Made by a program: the position numbers and the translations under genes | The notes under the pieces: generated by a model | The model's database searches: none | What the model saw: only the letters and a program-made list of their open reading frames with translations | What the model was told of the DNA's origin: nothing | Assembly: GCF_011065895.1 (NCBI RefSeq) | Contig: NZ_JAALCR010000019.1 | Coordinates: 93,059-157,058 of the forward strand | Origin: Paludisphaera rhizosphaerae | Lineage (GTDB): Bacteria > Planctomycetota > Planctomycetia > Isosphaerales > Isosphaeraceae | Direction: 5' to 3' | DNA length: 64,000 nucleotides | Part shown: positions 53,058-63,982 of the stretch, in pieces | Layout of the letters: each line of letters opens with the position of its first letter | How positions within the stretch are numbered: position 1 is the first letter of the stretch

Positions 53058-53156
53058 GGGTGCCATGGCCACGCTTGTCGTGGCCATGAACCGGCGTGGG
53101 ACGGCTGCAAGACCGTCGCTGATCGCATGCCCACGACGAGCGTGGGCATGGCACCC
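53058..53156 (-). repeat. REPIN-like palindromic element, copy 2 (intact, inverted relative to copy 1)
   Basis: 99 bp bounded by GGGTGCCATG and CATGGCACCC. Two inner hairpins: ATGGCCACG/CGTGGCCAT (left) and ATGCCCACG/CGTGGGCAT (right). Reverse complement aligns with 1381-1480 across the whole length. Lies between the PARG-like and M60-like genes. Confidence 0.85.
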
Positions 53157-53202
53157 AGGTTCAGTGTTTCGGTGGTGATGTTGAGCGAGGAGTTTCGGCC
53201 TG

Positions 53203-55398
53203 ATGCGTCGTTTCATGTTTTGCCTGGCATTGGTTCTAGCCTTTGGCTCGGGGACGTTCGCTCAGAAGGCGGAGCCAGGTCGCGAGGCGCTGCTGGACGG
53301 CGTGAAGGAGATCACCGCGCCGGGGATTCCTGGATCGGTAGCGTTGTACGCGCCGGGGGCGGAGGCGATCGTCGCGGGGAAGACCGGAGGCGGTCGCGCG
53401 GTGGTCGTCGCGACGGCGAGGCTCGGCCGGGGGCGGATCGTCGCGTTTGGGCACGACGGCTATTTCAAAGAAGAGGCGCTGGAGAAGCTCGACACCGGCC
53501 GGCTCGTCGCCAACGCGGCGAAGTGGGTGGCGGGGGGGAAGGCTAAAGCGAAGGTCGGCGTGGGGCGGTCGGTGGCGATGGAGGCGTTTCTCCGGGACAA
53601 GGGCTTCCTGGTGTCTCGGGCTCCGGTCGCCGAGGCCGCGCGCGGTGCCGATGTGCTGGTCATTGAACCGGGATCGCTCGGGCCGCAGGACGTCGAGGCG
53701 GTTCGGGCGTTCGTCGAGCGCGGCGGCGGCCTGCTCGCCGCGGCGACGGGCTGGGGATGGCAGCAGGGGAGCCGGCTGCCGATGGCCGAGTTTGCCGGCA
53801 ACAAGCTGCTCGCCGGGACGGGGCTGGCCTGGTCCGACGGCATGGTCGATCGGACGACGAAGGAGGGCTTCTCGACCGACGGCACCCTCCCCGATGCGCT
53901 CAACGCGACCGTCGCGCTGGCGGCGCTGAAGGATCGGAAGAAGCTCGCGGGCGACGACCTGGCGGTGGGTCTGAGCAGCGTGATGCTGGCGCTGCGCAGC
54001 GTGCCGGCGTCCGAGTCGAAGTTCCGGGCCGAGGTTCTCGCCGCGGTGAAGAATCTGGGCGACGTGGACGTGATCCCGACGGAGAAGAACCCCGCGACGG
54101 CCAAGGACCCGATCCGACGGTTCGCGATCGGCCTGCAGGCGGCCCTGGCGGAGTCGACGCCCGCCGCCGAGATCGTCGCGCTCCCCGCCGCGGCCGACTT
54201 CCCCGGCGCGGTCGACCCGAAGGCCCCGCGAGTGACTCGCAAGGTTGCCATCGACCTGTCCATCCCGCATTGGCACAGCCTGGGCCTGTACGCGCCGGCG
54301 GGGGGGAAGGTCGTCGTCACGGGGCCGGAATCGCTCGGCTCGCTGAAGCTGGCCGTGCAGGTCGGCTGCCACACCGACGGACTCTGGGACCTGAAGAAGT
54401 GGGAGCGACTCCCCGAGGTCGCCCGCCGGTTCCCCATCGACGGATCGAAGACGGAAGTGGCCTCCGCGCTCGGCGGCCTCGTCTACATCGACGTCCCCCA
54501 GAACGCCCCGAAGGAGAAGGTGGAACTGACCGTCGAGGGTGCCGTGGAAGCCCCGCTCTTCCGCCTGGGCGAGACCACCGCCGTCGACTGGAAGACGATC
54601 CGCCAGCGTCCCGCTCCCTGGGCCGAACTGGCCGGGAACAACGTGATCTTCACCGTCCCCGCCGAACTGGCCCGGCGCGTGGACGATCCCGCGCCGCTGA
54701 TGACGTTCTGGGATGAAGTCGTCGCCATGCAGGACGCACTGGCTGTCAGCCCTCCCCGGCGCTCGCCCGAGCGGATCGTCTGCGACCGCCAGATCTCGGC
54801 CGGATACATGCACTCCGGCTACCCGATCATGACCCCGATCGACGGGAGCGCCGAGCAGGCGATGGATCTCGCCAAGCTCCGCGCCGAGGGCTCGTGGGGA
54901 CACTTCCACGAACTCGGCCACAATCACCAGAAGCCCGAGTGGACGTTCAATGGCACGGGCGAGGTCACGAACAACGTGTTGGCCGTCTACGTCTTCGACC
55001 GGCTGCTGAAGCTGCCGTACGACTCAGGCCATCCGGCCATCCGCGACCGGGCGAAACGGGCGGAGAAGATCCGCGACCACATCGCCAAGGGTGCTCCGTT
55101 CGATAAGTGGAAGGACGACCCGTTCCTGGCGCTCTCGATGTACCTCCAGCTCTTCGAGGGCTTCGGCTGGGAGCCCTTCGAGCGCGTCTTCGCCGAATAC
55201 GCGAAGCTCCCGCGCGGCGAGCGGCCGAGGAACGACGACGCCAAGCGCGACCAGTGGCTCGTCCGTTTCTCCAGGGCGGTCGGCAAAAATCTCGGCCCGT
55301 TCTTCCAGGCCTGGGGCGTCCCCACGAGCCAGTCCGCGCGGGACTCGATCAAGGATCTGCCAGCCTGGTCGCCGCCGGGGATGGACGTGAAGCCCTGA
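53203..55398 (+). CDS. Secreted M60-like zinc metallopeptidase
   Basis: 731 residues with signal peptide (MFCLALVLAFGSGTFAQ). The catalytic motif H569-E570-L-G-H573-N-H (FHELGHNHQ) with Glu in TGEVTNNVLAVYVFDRL matches the M60-like/enhancin family that cleaves mucin-type glycoproteins. The N-terminal ~300 residues (GGGRAVVVATARLGRGRIVAFGHDGYF; GADVLVIEPGSLGPQDVE) form an amidotransferase-like Rossmann domain, then a beta-rich module (~345-460) precedes the peptidase. Exported; target unknown. Confidence 0.85.
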   Translation: MRRFMFCLALVLAFGSGTFAQKAEPGREALLDGVKEITAPGIPGSVALYAPGAEAIVAGKTGGGRAVVVATARLGRGRIVAFGHDGYFKEEALEKLDTGRLVANAAKWVAGGKAKAKVGVGRSVAMEAFLRDKGFLVSRAPVAEAARGADVLVIEPGSLGPQDVEAVRAFVERGGGLLAAATGWGWQQGSRLPMAEFAGNKLLAGTGLAWSDGMVDRTTKEGFSTDGTLPDALNATVALAALKDRKKLAGDDLAVGLSSVMLALRSVPASESKFRAEVLAAVKNLGDVDVIPTEKNPATAKDPIRRFAIGLQAALAESTPAAEIVALPAAADFPGAVDPKAPRVTRKVAIDLSIPHWHSLGLYAPAGGKVVVTGPESLGSLKLAVQVGCHTDGLWDLKKWERLPEVARRFPIDGSKTEVASALGGLVYIDVPQNAPKEKVELTVEGAVEAPLFRLGETTAVDWKTIRQRPAPWAELAGNNVIFTVPAELARRVDDPAPLMTFWDEVVAMQDALAVSPPRRSPERIVCDRQISAGYMHSGYPIMTPIDGSAEQAMDLAKLRAEGSWGHFHELGHNHQKPEWTFNGTGEVTNNVLAVYVFDRLLKLPYDSGHPAIRDRAKRAEKIRDHIAKGAPFDKWKDDPFLALSMYLQLFEGFGWEPFERVFAEYAKLPRGERPRNDDAKRDQWLVRFSRAVGKNLGPFFQAWGVPTSQSARDSIKDLPAWSPPGMDVKP

Positions 55399-55450
55399 TC
55401 GGCCGCTGATCAGTGTCTCATCTCCAGGCGTACTGGCGAGGGGGAATAAA

Positions 55451-55503
55451 CGGCCTTCCCCCCTCGCGGGGGAAGGTGGCCCGAAGGGCCGGATGAGGGG
55501 GGA
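55451..55503 (+). repeat. Family 2 bipartite hairpin repeat, copy 4
   Basis: CCTTCCCCC/GGGGGAAGG stem, GGCCCGAAGGGCC stem and GGATGAGGG end. Lies in the 129-bp gap between the convergent M60-like and GT2 genes. Confidence 0.82.
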
Positions 55504-55527
55504 AGACCGTCGAGAGGGGACCGTCTC

Positions 55528-56640
55528 TCAGAACCGGATGACGGCGGGGAGCTTCTCGACGCTGAGGCGGCGGTTGATCGCGACTTGCCGCGCGAGGTCG
55601 GCGGGGAGCCCTCCGCGGGCGAGGAGGCGGTCGGCGATCGCCACGGCCTCGGAGTGGCCGCCGGTGTAGTAGAGCGAGACGCCGTACTCCAACTCCAGGA
55701 GATGCTCGTAGATCGTCCGCCAGACGAACAGGCGTTGGGGGCCTGGACGCGGGATCTTGAGAGCCTGGCGGAAGAAGACCTGGGCCGTGTGGAATTCGCG
55801 GGCCCGTTGGTAGTGCATGGCGATCTGGTACAGCGGCTCGGCGCGATCGGGGGAGTTCTCGAAGGCCCTCAGGTAGGCCGTGAGCACTTCGGGCCAGGGG
55901 TCACCCCGGCGCTCCATCAGCGTGGCGATCTGGAAGAGCGAGTACCAGATCTCGTCGATCCAACCGCCCATCTCGGTTCGGCGGCGGTAGTGGCGGATGG
56001 ACAGGTCCAGGTCGCCGGCGTCGCGGTAGCTCTGCGCGAGGTAGAAGACGTACCGCGAGTCGTCGGGATCGTCGAGCAGAGCCTTCTCCAGCACGAGCAC
56101 GTCGCGGCGGTAGGTCAGCGGGTCGTGCGCGCGGGCGCCGTCGTGCGTTGTGACCGTCCGAGGGTTGTGGAGAAATCCCGTCGTGCGGGCCTCCGGACAG
56201 GTCAGGTATTCGTGCAGTACTCCCTTGTAGGCCCACGGGAGCGTGTTGCGGACGAGCCGCTTGCGGTGGAAGCAGGTGGACCCGTGGTTGAGGGTCATGT
56301 CGTACGAATCGGCCGAGAGGCTGGGGCGGCGGAACCCGTCGTCGAACTCCAACTCCTCGTCGGCGTCGATCGTGAAGGTGTACGAGGCGCGGCCGCGGGC
56401 GGCCTCGAGCACCTCGTTGCGGTTGTGGGAGAAGTCAACCCAGGGGCGCTGGAGGAGCGTTCCGGGGAGGTCGGCGAGGGCCTCGATGATCAGGTCCTGC
56501 GTGCCGTCGGTCGAGCCGGTGTCGGCGATTACCCAGGAGTCGATGAAGGGGCGGACCGAGTCGAGGCAGCGGCGGATCACCTTGGCCTCGTTCTTCACGA
56601 TCATCCCGAGGCAGATCGTCGAATCGCTGGAGGTCGTCAT
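55528..56640 (-). CDS. GT2-type glycosyltransferase with TPR-like C-terminus
   Basis: 370 residues, ATG at 56640 with GGAGAAGGA upstream. GT-A fold: ICLGMIVKNEAKVIRRCLDS, VIADTGSTDGTQD, FTIDADEELEFDD (metal-binding Asp-x-Asp at 92-94). The C-terminal ~170 residues are helical, with repeats like VFYLAQSYRDAGDLDLSIRHYR that resemble TPR/Sel1. Members are often cytoplasmic glycosyltransferases of the ykcC/SunS type. Substrate unknown. Confidence 0.88.
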   Translation of the reverse strand: MTTSSDSTICLGMIVKNEAKVIRRCLDSVRPFIDSWVIADTGSTDGTQDLIIEALADLPGTLLQRPWVDFSHNRNEVLEAARGRASYTFTIDADEELEFDDGFRRPSLSADSYDMTLNHGSTCFHRKRLVRNTLPWAYKGVLHEYLTCPEARTTGFLHNPRTVTTHDGARAHDPLTYRRDVLVLEKALLDDPDDSRYVFYLAQSYRDAGDLDLSIRHYRRRTEMGGWIDEIWYSLFQIATLMERRGDPWPEVLTAYLRAFENSPDRAEPLYQIAMHYQRAREFHTAQVFFRQALKIPRPGPQRLFVWRTIYEHLLELEYGVSLYYTGGHSEAVAIADRLLARGGLPADLARQVAINRRLSVEKLPAVIRF

Positions 56641-56768
56641 CGTCCTTATCCTTCTCCCGAGGAGATCCCTGAGGCCGCCCCGGGGCCTCTCGGCATAGCG
56701 TACGACACTCCCACGTTGATGCGAACGACGCCGCCGAAATCGAGGGTCTCGGGGCTTTGGGGGGATAA

Positions 56769-58247
<1,479 letters not shown>

Positions 58248-58273
58248 TCCCGTTCGCTCTGAAGGATGAAATC

Positions 58274-58314
58274 TCAAGAGGCTCTCTTCCTTCTGTGAAG
58301 GCAGGGAGCCTCTT
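58274..58314 (+). terminator. Hairpin after the collagen-like gene
   Basis: CAAGAGGCTC (58274-58283) pairs with GAGCCTCTTG (58305-58314), 10-bp stem, with an inner small stem. Weak T tract. Confidence 0.55.
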
Positions 58315-58532
58315 GCGTTTGGACGAGGGTGATCTGCCCCCGGAAATGCAGCCCTGTGCTCTGGGACTCTTTCGAAATTCGGTCGCCATGGGACCCGTCG
58401 GCGGCGACTCCGACATTCCTGTGTGAGCGAGTTTGCGGTTCTCGGGCCGGTCAACCGGCCAGCCCTCCAAGCTCAGCAAAAGGGGGGGGCTGACGGACGG
58501 CGTCGGACCGGCCCTTCCGCGGCTTGTGGGCG

Positions 58533-58760
58533 TCAGTTGTTCCGAAGGATCGAGCGCCAGATGAGGCTGTTGGGGGGGCTCCAATCATCCGGAGCGATGC
58601 TGGCGCGCAGGTGGACGATCTCCGCGCGGAGGCGGCGGAGATTCCGGAGGCAGGTGGGACAGGATTCGATGTGCGGCCGCAGAGACGGAGGGACGTCGGT
58701 CGATCCGGCCGCGAGGGCGAGCAGTTGGCTCTCCTCAGGGCAGGCGGTCGTCCGGTTCAT
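58533..58760 (-). CDS. Short anti-sigma-factor-like zinc-binding protein
   Basis: 75 residues with a ZAS-like motif: Cys in TTACPEES, then the HIESCPTCLRNL cluster (H-x3-C-x2-C), and a C-terminal helix (NLRRLRAEIVHLRASI). No TM segment, so a soluble regulator. The start lies 26 bases inside the 3' end of the ECF sigma gene, so expression is coupled. Confidence 0.78.
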   Translation of the reverse strand: MNRTTACPEESQLLALAAGSTDVPPSLRPHIESCPTCLRNLRRLRAEIVHLRASIAPDDWSPPNSLIWRSILRNN

Positions 58761-59352
58761 GTTTCAGGTCCTCGTCGTAGCAGTGGCACACCTCCTTGAC
58801 GTTTTGCAGGACCCGCCAGGAGTTGACGTATACCACGTTGGTCGTGACTTTCAGCGCTTCGGCCACGTCCGCCCCGGACATCCCCTTGATCACCGACATC
58901 TCGAAGCAGCTCCACACGCGCGGGGACGACCGCTTCCGCACCTTATCGAAGGCGAACTGGAGCACCCGCGCGTGATGTTGCTTCTCGAATTCGACGCGCT
59001 GTCGCTCTTCCTCGTCGGCGGCGGTGGCCAGTACCCGCTTGGTCCAGCCGTCGAGCGCGTTACGCTGGGTGTCCCGCCGTCGCGCCTGGTCGATCAGGGT
59101 GTTGCGGGCCACGGTGAACAGCCAGGTGCGGAACCTGGTCTTGGTGCGGTCGTAGCTGCGGATCTTCTCGAATAGTTTCAAGAAGACGTCGTGCGTCAGA
59201 TCCTGCGCCGTGCCGTCGCACAGGCCCTGTCGATGGAAGTAGCCCATCAACATGGGTTTGTAGATGGTGTAGAATTCCGTCCAGCGGTCCGGATCCCGCT
59301 CTCGAACTGCGTTGATGATCGAGACACGCGTGTCTGAATCGTGGCTGTTCAT
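58735..59352 (-). CDS. ECF RNA polymerase sigma factor
   Basis: 205 residues, ATG at 59352. Sigma region 2 (DLTHDVFLKLFEKIRSYD, TRFRTWLFTVARNTLIDQARR) and region 4 (MSGADVAEALKVTTNVVYVNSWRVLQNVKE) are clear. Overlaps the anti-sigma gene by 26 bases. Likely sets off a small regulon; a GGAAC on the minus strand near 59450 may be an autoregulated -35, weak evidence. Confidence 0.92.
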   Translation of the reverse strand: MNSHDSDTRVSIINAVRERDPDRWTEFYTIYKPMLMGYFHRQGLCDGTAQDLTHDVFLKLFEKIRSYDRTKTRFRTWLFTVARNTLIDQARRRDTQRNALDGWTKRVLATAADEEERQRVEFEKQHHARVLQFAFDKVRKRSSPRVWSCFEMSVIKGMSGADVAEALKVTTNVVYVNSWRVLQNVKEVCHCYDEDLKHEPDDRLP

Positions 59353-59593
59353 GGCGTGAGTCCGTCTCTGCCTCATTTGGAAGTCGACGTTCCGCTCCGT
59401 CGTCACGATACCACGGAAGATGACATGAAGATCACGGAAAAAGGAGGCCGTTCCCGCCGGCTGGTCATCAGAAACATACGGCCGTGTTTTTCGATCCTTA
59501 CATAGCCGCGTCGGATTTCTGAAGGAGTCGTGTAGAATGGGTGGTCGGCGGCGCGCAGCGGCGTCCAATCCTAAAGGTTGAGGGCGGCGGGAC

Positions 59594-60070
59594 ATGGCGA
59601 TTGATTCGCGGATCCAGCGCAAGGTGATGGGCAAGTTCGCAACCGGGGTGACGGTGGTCACGACGGGCGGTCCGATGGGCTTGCACGGCCTGACGGCGAA
59701 CGCCGTCGCGTCGCTCTCGCTCGACCCGCCGCTCGTCCTGGTCGCCGTCGACAAACGGGCCCAGACGCTGGAATTCCTTAAAGCCAATCGCTGCTTCGCC
59801 TTGAACATTCTGACGCGGGACCAGGAAGCGGTCTCGCAGCGGTTCGCCCAACCCGGGCCCAAGGATTTCCTCGGCCTCGACCTGACCACCGACGTGACCC
59901 AGGCCCCCATCATCGGCGGCTGCCTGGGTTACCTGGACTGTCAGCTCTACGACGTCCTCCCCGGCGGCGACCATGAGATCTTCGTCGGCGAGGTCGTCGG
60001 CGGCTCGGCCTCCGACGATGGCGACCCCCTCCTCTACTACGCCGGCGGTTACCGCCGGCTGGCCGACTGA
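59594..60070 (+). CDS. Flavin reductase-like domain protein
   Basis: 158 residues, ATG at 59594. HpaC/flavin-reductase fold: RKVMGKFATGVTVVTTGGP, GLTANAVASLSLDPPLVLVAV, FLKANRCFALNILTRDQEAVSQRFA, and a closing GDPLLYYAGGYR. It binds FMN and supplies reduced flavin to partner oxygenases. Its stop overlaps the start of the MFS gene (TGATG), so they are coupled. A TAGAAT at 59533 is a possible -10. Confidence 0.9.
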   Translation: MAIDSRIQRKVMGKFATGVTVVTTGGPMGLHGLTANAVASLSLDPPLVLVAVDKRAQTLEFLKANRCFALNILTRDQEAVSQRFAQPGPKDFLGLDLTTDVTQAPIIGGCLGYLDCQLYDVLPGGDHEIFVGEVVGGSASDDGDPLLYYAGGYRRLAD

Positions 60071-61524
60071 TGGCCGCCGGGACGGCCGAGGAAACCGGCC
60101 ACAAGCTGACAAAGACCCACTGGTGGATCCTCGCCGCCGCCTCGCTGGGCTGGCTGTTCGACGCGATGGACCAGCGGATCTTCGTTCTCGCCCGCACCCC
60201 CGCCCTGCGCGATCTGAACCCGGGGGCCGACCCCGCGAGCCTGCCGACGATGGCCGGTTGGGCGACGGCTCTGTTTATCGCCGGCTGGGCGACGGGCGGC
60301 CTCGTCTTCGGTATGGTCGGCGACCGCTGGGGACGAGTCAGGACGATGTCGCTGACGATCCTGTTGTATTCGATCTTCACCGGCATGTCCGGCCTGGCGC
60401 AATCCTGGCCTGAGTTCCTCGCCTACCGCTTCCTCTGCGGCATGGGGATCGGCGGCGAGTACGCGGCGGGCGTCGCCCTGACGGCCGAGGCCATCCCGGC
60501 GCGGTCGCGGGCCGTCTGCCTGGCGCTCGTGCAGGCGTCGTCGTCCATCGGCGCGATCCTGGGTTCGGCGCTCAGCCTCTGGGTCGGGCCGCAAGCCACG
60601 GAGTCGATCCTCGGCTACCCCGGGTGGCGGGTCCTCTTCTTCTTCGGCGTGATCCCCAGCATCTTGCTGGTCCTGATCCGTTCGCGAGTCCCCGAACCCG
60701 ACCGCTGGATCCGCGCCCGCGAGGAGGCCGAACGCGATCCCGAGGCCGGGTATCGCATGGGCGACGTCCGCGAGCTGGTCGTCGACCCGGTCTTGCGTCG
60801 GCGGTCGTTGATCGCCCTGGCCCTGGGGTTCGTCGGCCAGGTCGGGTTGTGGAGCATCGGCCTGTACTCGCCGGAGTTGGTTCGCGACGTCGTGTTCCGC
60901 GATCATCGCAACAGGGTCGTCGAACAGGTGCGTGAACAGGGCGGTGACGTGACGGCCGTCGAACAGGCTGCGACGCTCGACAAACTGGCCCTCGAGTGGG
61001 GAAAGACCGGCAAGTCCGAGACCGACCAGCAAGCCGCGTTAGCCTCCTGGAAAGCAGAGTCCGACGGGTTCGTCGGCCGGGGGACGCTCTTGCAGGACGT
61101 CGGCTCGTTCTTCGGGGCGCCGTTCTGCACCTGGATCGCCGTCCAGTTCGGCCGGCGTTGGGCGTTCGCGACGGCCTACTCGCTGGCGCTGGCCTCGATC
61201 TGGCTGGCCTTCGGCTGGATGTCCACGGGGACGGACGCTTACTGGATGCTGCCGTTCCTGGGATTCTCCACCTGCGCGATCTTCGGCGTGATCGTCCTCT
61301 ACCTCCCCGAGTTGTTCCCGACTCGGCTGCGGACGACGGGGATGGGCTTCAGCTACAACATCGCCCGATACCTGACCGCCGGATTCCCGATCCTTCTCGG
61401 TTGGCTGGCGGCCGGCGCTGGGGGGTACTCGCGGGCGGCGCTCATCATGTCGTCCGTCTACATCCTCGGCCTGGCCGTCGTCCCGTTCGCCCCCGAGACC
61501 CGCGGCAAACCCCTGCCCGACTGA
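60070..61524 (+). CDS. Major facilitator superfamily transporter
   Basis: 484 residues, ATG at 60070 overlapping the flavin reductase stop. Twelve TM segments with MFS signatures: WLFDAMDQRIFVLARTPAL, GMVGDRWGRVRTMSLTILL (loop 2-3), FLCGMGIGGEYAAGVALTAE, and a ~55-residue extracytoplasmic insert (DRHNRVVEQVREQGG-like DHRNRVVEQVREQGGDVTA) between helices 7 and 8. Resembles aromatic-acid or sugar symporters. Coupling with the flavin reductase suggests import of a substrate for oxygenation, inferred. Confidence 0.9.
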   Translation: MAAGTAEETGHKLTKTHWWILAAASLGWLFDAMDQRIFVLARTPALRDLNPGADPASLPTMAGWATALFIAGWATGGLVFGMVGDRWGRVRTMSLTILLYSIFTGMSGLAQSWPEFLAYRFLCGMGIGGEYAAGVALTAEAIPARSRAVCLALVQASSSIGAILGSALSLWVGPQATESILGYPGWRVLFFFGVIPSILLVLIRSRVPEPDRWIRAREEAERDPEAGYRMGDVRELVVDPVLRRRSLIALALGFVGQVGLWSIGLYSPELVRDVVFRDHRNRVVEQVREQGGDVTAVEQAATLDKLALEWGKTGKSETDQQAALASWKAESDGFVGRGTLLQDVGSFFGAPFCTWIAVQFGRRWAFATAYSLALASIWLAFGWMSTGTDAYWMLPFLGFSTCAIFGVIVLYLPELFPTRLRTTGMGFSYNIARYLTAGFPILLGWLAAGAGGYSRAALIMSSVYILGLAVVPFAPETRGKPLPD

Positions 61525-61534
61525 GAGTTCTCCC

Positions 61535-63964
61535 ATGATCCGACGGCTCCCGGCGCTCCTGCTGCTCGCCCTCACGACGACGACCCAGGCCGCGGAGCCG
61601 AGGTTCGTCCTCGAGGGGCTGGTCCTCCCCGGCGGAGGCCGTCGCGGGGCGCGTCGCGAGGCGATCCCGAGCGACCCGATCGTCGCGCGGATCGTCGCCG
61701 GCACGTGGGCCATGCCGAAGGCGGGCGAAGCTCTCGACTCCGGCGACGGCCGCGAGCGCAAGTGGACCTCGATCCAGGCCCAGGCCGGCGGGTTCCATGT
61801 GTCGCCCGGATCGTACCTGGCCGTCGACGCCTCCTCGACCGACGAGCGGGTCGTGATCCTGGAGGCATCCGGCCACGGTTCGGTCTATGTGGGAGACGAA
61901 CCGCACGCCGGCGACCCTTACGGCTACGGCTACGTCCGAATCCCGATCAAGCTCCGCAAGGGGTCGAACCCGCTCCTCTTCCTGGGTGGTCGCGGCCGGC
62001 CGATCCCAGTGAAGCTGTCTGAACCCAAGGCCCCCGCCCTGTTCAACGCCTCCGACGTCACCACCCCGGACCTCGTCGACGGTGAATCGCTGGAGGCCGA
62101 TGCGGCGATCGTCCTCATCAACGCAACCGACGCGACGCTCGACGGCCTGTCGATCGCGGCGAAGGTCGACGACGGACCCGAGGTCCGCACTTCGGTCCCC
62201 GCTCTCGCGCCTCTCTCGACGTGCAAGGCCCGGTTCGCGATCAAGGCCGACGCGAAGTCCGGCGCCGATGTTCGACCGATGGCGGTACGACTGGCGGCCG
62301 CTGATGGAAAGACGCTCGACGAGGTGAAGGTCGACCTGCGAAACCGTCCGCCCGGCGAGTCTCGCAGGCGGACGTTCGTCAGCGGCATCGACGGCAGCGT
62401 CCAGTATTACGGCTGGGTGCCCGCCCTGCCGGAAGAAGGTGGTCGACGCCCGGGGCTGGTGCTGACGCTGCACGGGGCTTCGGTGGAGGGGATCGGCCAG
62501 GCGGCCGCGTATCGGCCGAAGCCGGGGCTGCACCTCGTCGCGCCGACCAACCGTCGGCCCTACGGTTTCGACTGGGAAGACTGGGGGCGGAAAGATGCAA
62601 TCGAGGTTCTGGACACGGCCTCGGCCGCGCTCGGCGTCGACCCGCTCCGAACGTATCTGACGGGGCACTCGATGGGGGGCCACGGGACCTGGCACGTCGG
62701 CGTGACGTTCCCCGGACGATTCGCGGCGATCGCTCCGAGCGCCGGCTGGATCAGCATGTTCAGCTACGCGGGGGCTGCTCGGCCCGAGTCTCCAGATCCG
62801 GTCGACGCGATGTTCGCCCGCGCCGGCAATCCCAGCGACACCCTGGCCCTGCAGCGGAACCTCGCCGGCCTGGGCGTGTACGTCCTGCACGGCGACGCCG
62901 ACGACAATGTCCCCGTGACGCAGGCTCGGACCATGCGCGAGCAGTTGGGGGCGTTCCACCCGGATTTCGTCTACTACGAACGCCCCGGCGCGGGCCACTG
63001 GTGGGGCAACGAATGCGTCGACTGGCCGCCGCTCTTCGCGTTCCTGCGCCAGCATGAGCTGAAGGCCGTCGACCAGATCCACCGCGTCGATTTCACCACC
63101 ATGAGCCCGGGCGTCTCCGCACGTTCCGGCTGGGCGACGATCGAGGCCCAGCAGAAGTCCCTGAACCCCAGCGCCGTGCACCTGACGTACGACCCCGCGA
63201 AGAAGCGGTTCGACGGGACGACGGAGAACGTCGCGCGACTGTCGCTGGAGGTGCCGACCTCACCCGTCGACGCGACGATCGACGGTCGCAAACTTGAAGG
63301 ATTGGCGGCCGACGGTGGCCGGATTCGGCTGGCTCGATCGGCGGACGGCGCGTGGTCGGCGCAGGCCGGTCCGGCCTCGCCCGCGTTGAAGAATCCCGAG
63401 CGCTGTGGGCCGTTCAAGGAGGCGTTCAACCGGCGGTTCGTGTTGGTGTACGGCACGATCGGAACCCCCGAGGAAAACGCCTGGTCGTTGGCTCGCGCCC
63501 GTTACGACGCCGAGGCTTTCTGGTACCGCGGCAACGGCTCGATGGACGTCGTCTCCGACACGGCCTTCCTGGACGCTTCCCGGGCCGAAGAGTTCCGCGA
63601 CCGGAGCGTGATCCTGTACGGCCACGCGACGAGCCACGCCGCCTGGTCATCTCTCCTCGGCGACGGCCCAGTGGGGGTGGATCGCGGCGTGGTCCGGATC
63701 GGCGGCCGGGAGATCAAGGGCGACGACCTGACCTGCCTGTTCGTGCGACCTCGCCCGGGGAGCGACGGCGCGTCGGTGGGGGTCGTCTCGGGCACGGGGT
63801 CGGCCGGGCTGCGGCTGTCGGCGACGATCCCCTACTTCGTCTCGGGCGTCGCCCTGCCGGACGTCGCCGTCATTCGCGCCGGGACGCCCGCGAAGGCCGT
63901 CGCCGCCGGGTTCTTCGGCGAAGACTGGGGCGTGGATTCGGGCGAGTTCGCCTGGCGGGATTGA
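61535..63964 (+). CDS. Secreted alpha/beta hydrolase (dienelactone hydrolase/S9-like peptidase) with N-terminal beta domains
   Basis: 809 residues, ATG at 61535, 10 bases after the MFS gene. Signal peptide (LPALLLLALTTTTQA). N-terminal ~270 residues of beta-sandwich type, then an esterase/prolyl-oligopeptidase domain: LTLHGASVEGIGQAAAY, nucleophile S379 in LTGHSMGGHGTWH, Asp region HGDADDNVPVTQA, and H488 in GAGHWWGNE. The C-terminal ~300 residues (from VDFTTMSPGVSARSG) are a further beta-rich part. Probably an exported esterase or peptidase on plant or algal polysaccharide esters, inferred. Confidence 0.85.
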   Translation: MIRRLPALLLLALTTTTQAAEPRFVLEGLVLPGGGRRGARREAIPSDPIVARIVAGTWAMPKAGEALDSGDGRERKWTSIQAQAGGFHVSPGSYLAVDASSTDERVVILEASGHGSVYVGDEPHAGDPYGYGYVRIPIKLRKGSNPLLFLGGRGRPIPVKLSEPKAPALFNASDVTTPDLVDGESLEADAAIVLINATDATLDGLSIAAKVDDGPEVRTSVPALAPLSTCKARFAIKADAKSGADVRPMAVRLAAADGKTLDEVKVDLRNRPPGESRRRTFVSGIDGSVQYYGWVPALPEEGGRRPGLVLTLHGASVEGIGQAAAYRPKPGLHLVAPTNRRPYGFDWEDWGRKDAIEVLDTASAALGVDPLRTYLTGHSMGGHGTWHVGVTFPGRFAAIAPSAGWISMFSYAGAARPESPDPVDAMFARAGNPSDTLALQRNLAGLGVYVLHGDADDNVPVTQARTMREQLGAFHPDFVYYERPGAGHWWGNECVDWPPLFAFLRQHELKAVDQIHRVDFTTMSPGVSARSGWATIEAQQKSLNPSAVHLTYDPAKKRFDGTTENVARLSLEVPTSPVDATIDGRKLEGLAADGGRIRLARSADGAWSAQAGPASPALKNPERCGPFKEAFNRRFVLVYGTIGTPEENAWSLARARYDAEAFWYRGNGSMDVVSDTAFLDASRAEEFRDRSVILYGHATSHAAWSSLLGDGPVGVDRGVVRIGGREIKGDDLTCLFVRPRPGSDGASVGVVSGTGSAGLRLSATIPYFVSGVALPDVAVIRAGTPAKAVAAGFFGEDWGVDSGEFAWRD

Positions 63965-63982
63965 GGGGCTGTTCGATTGAAA

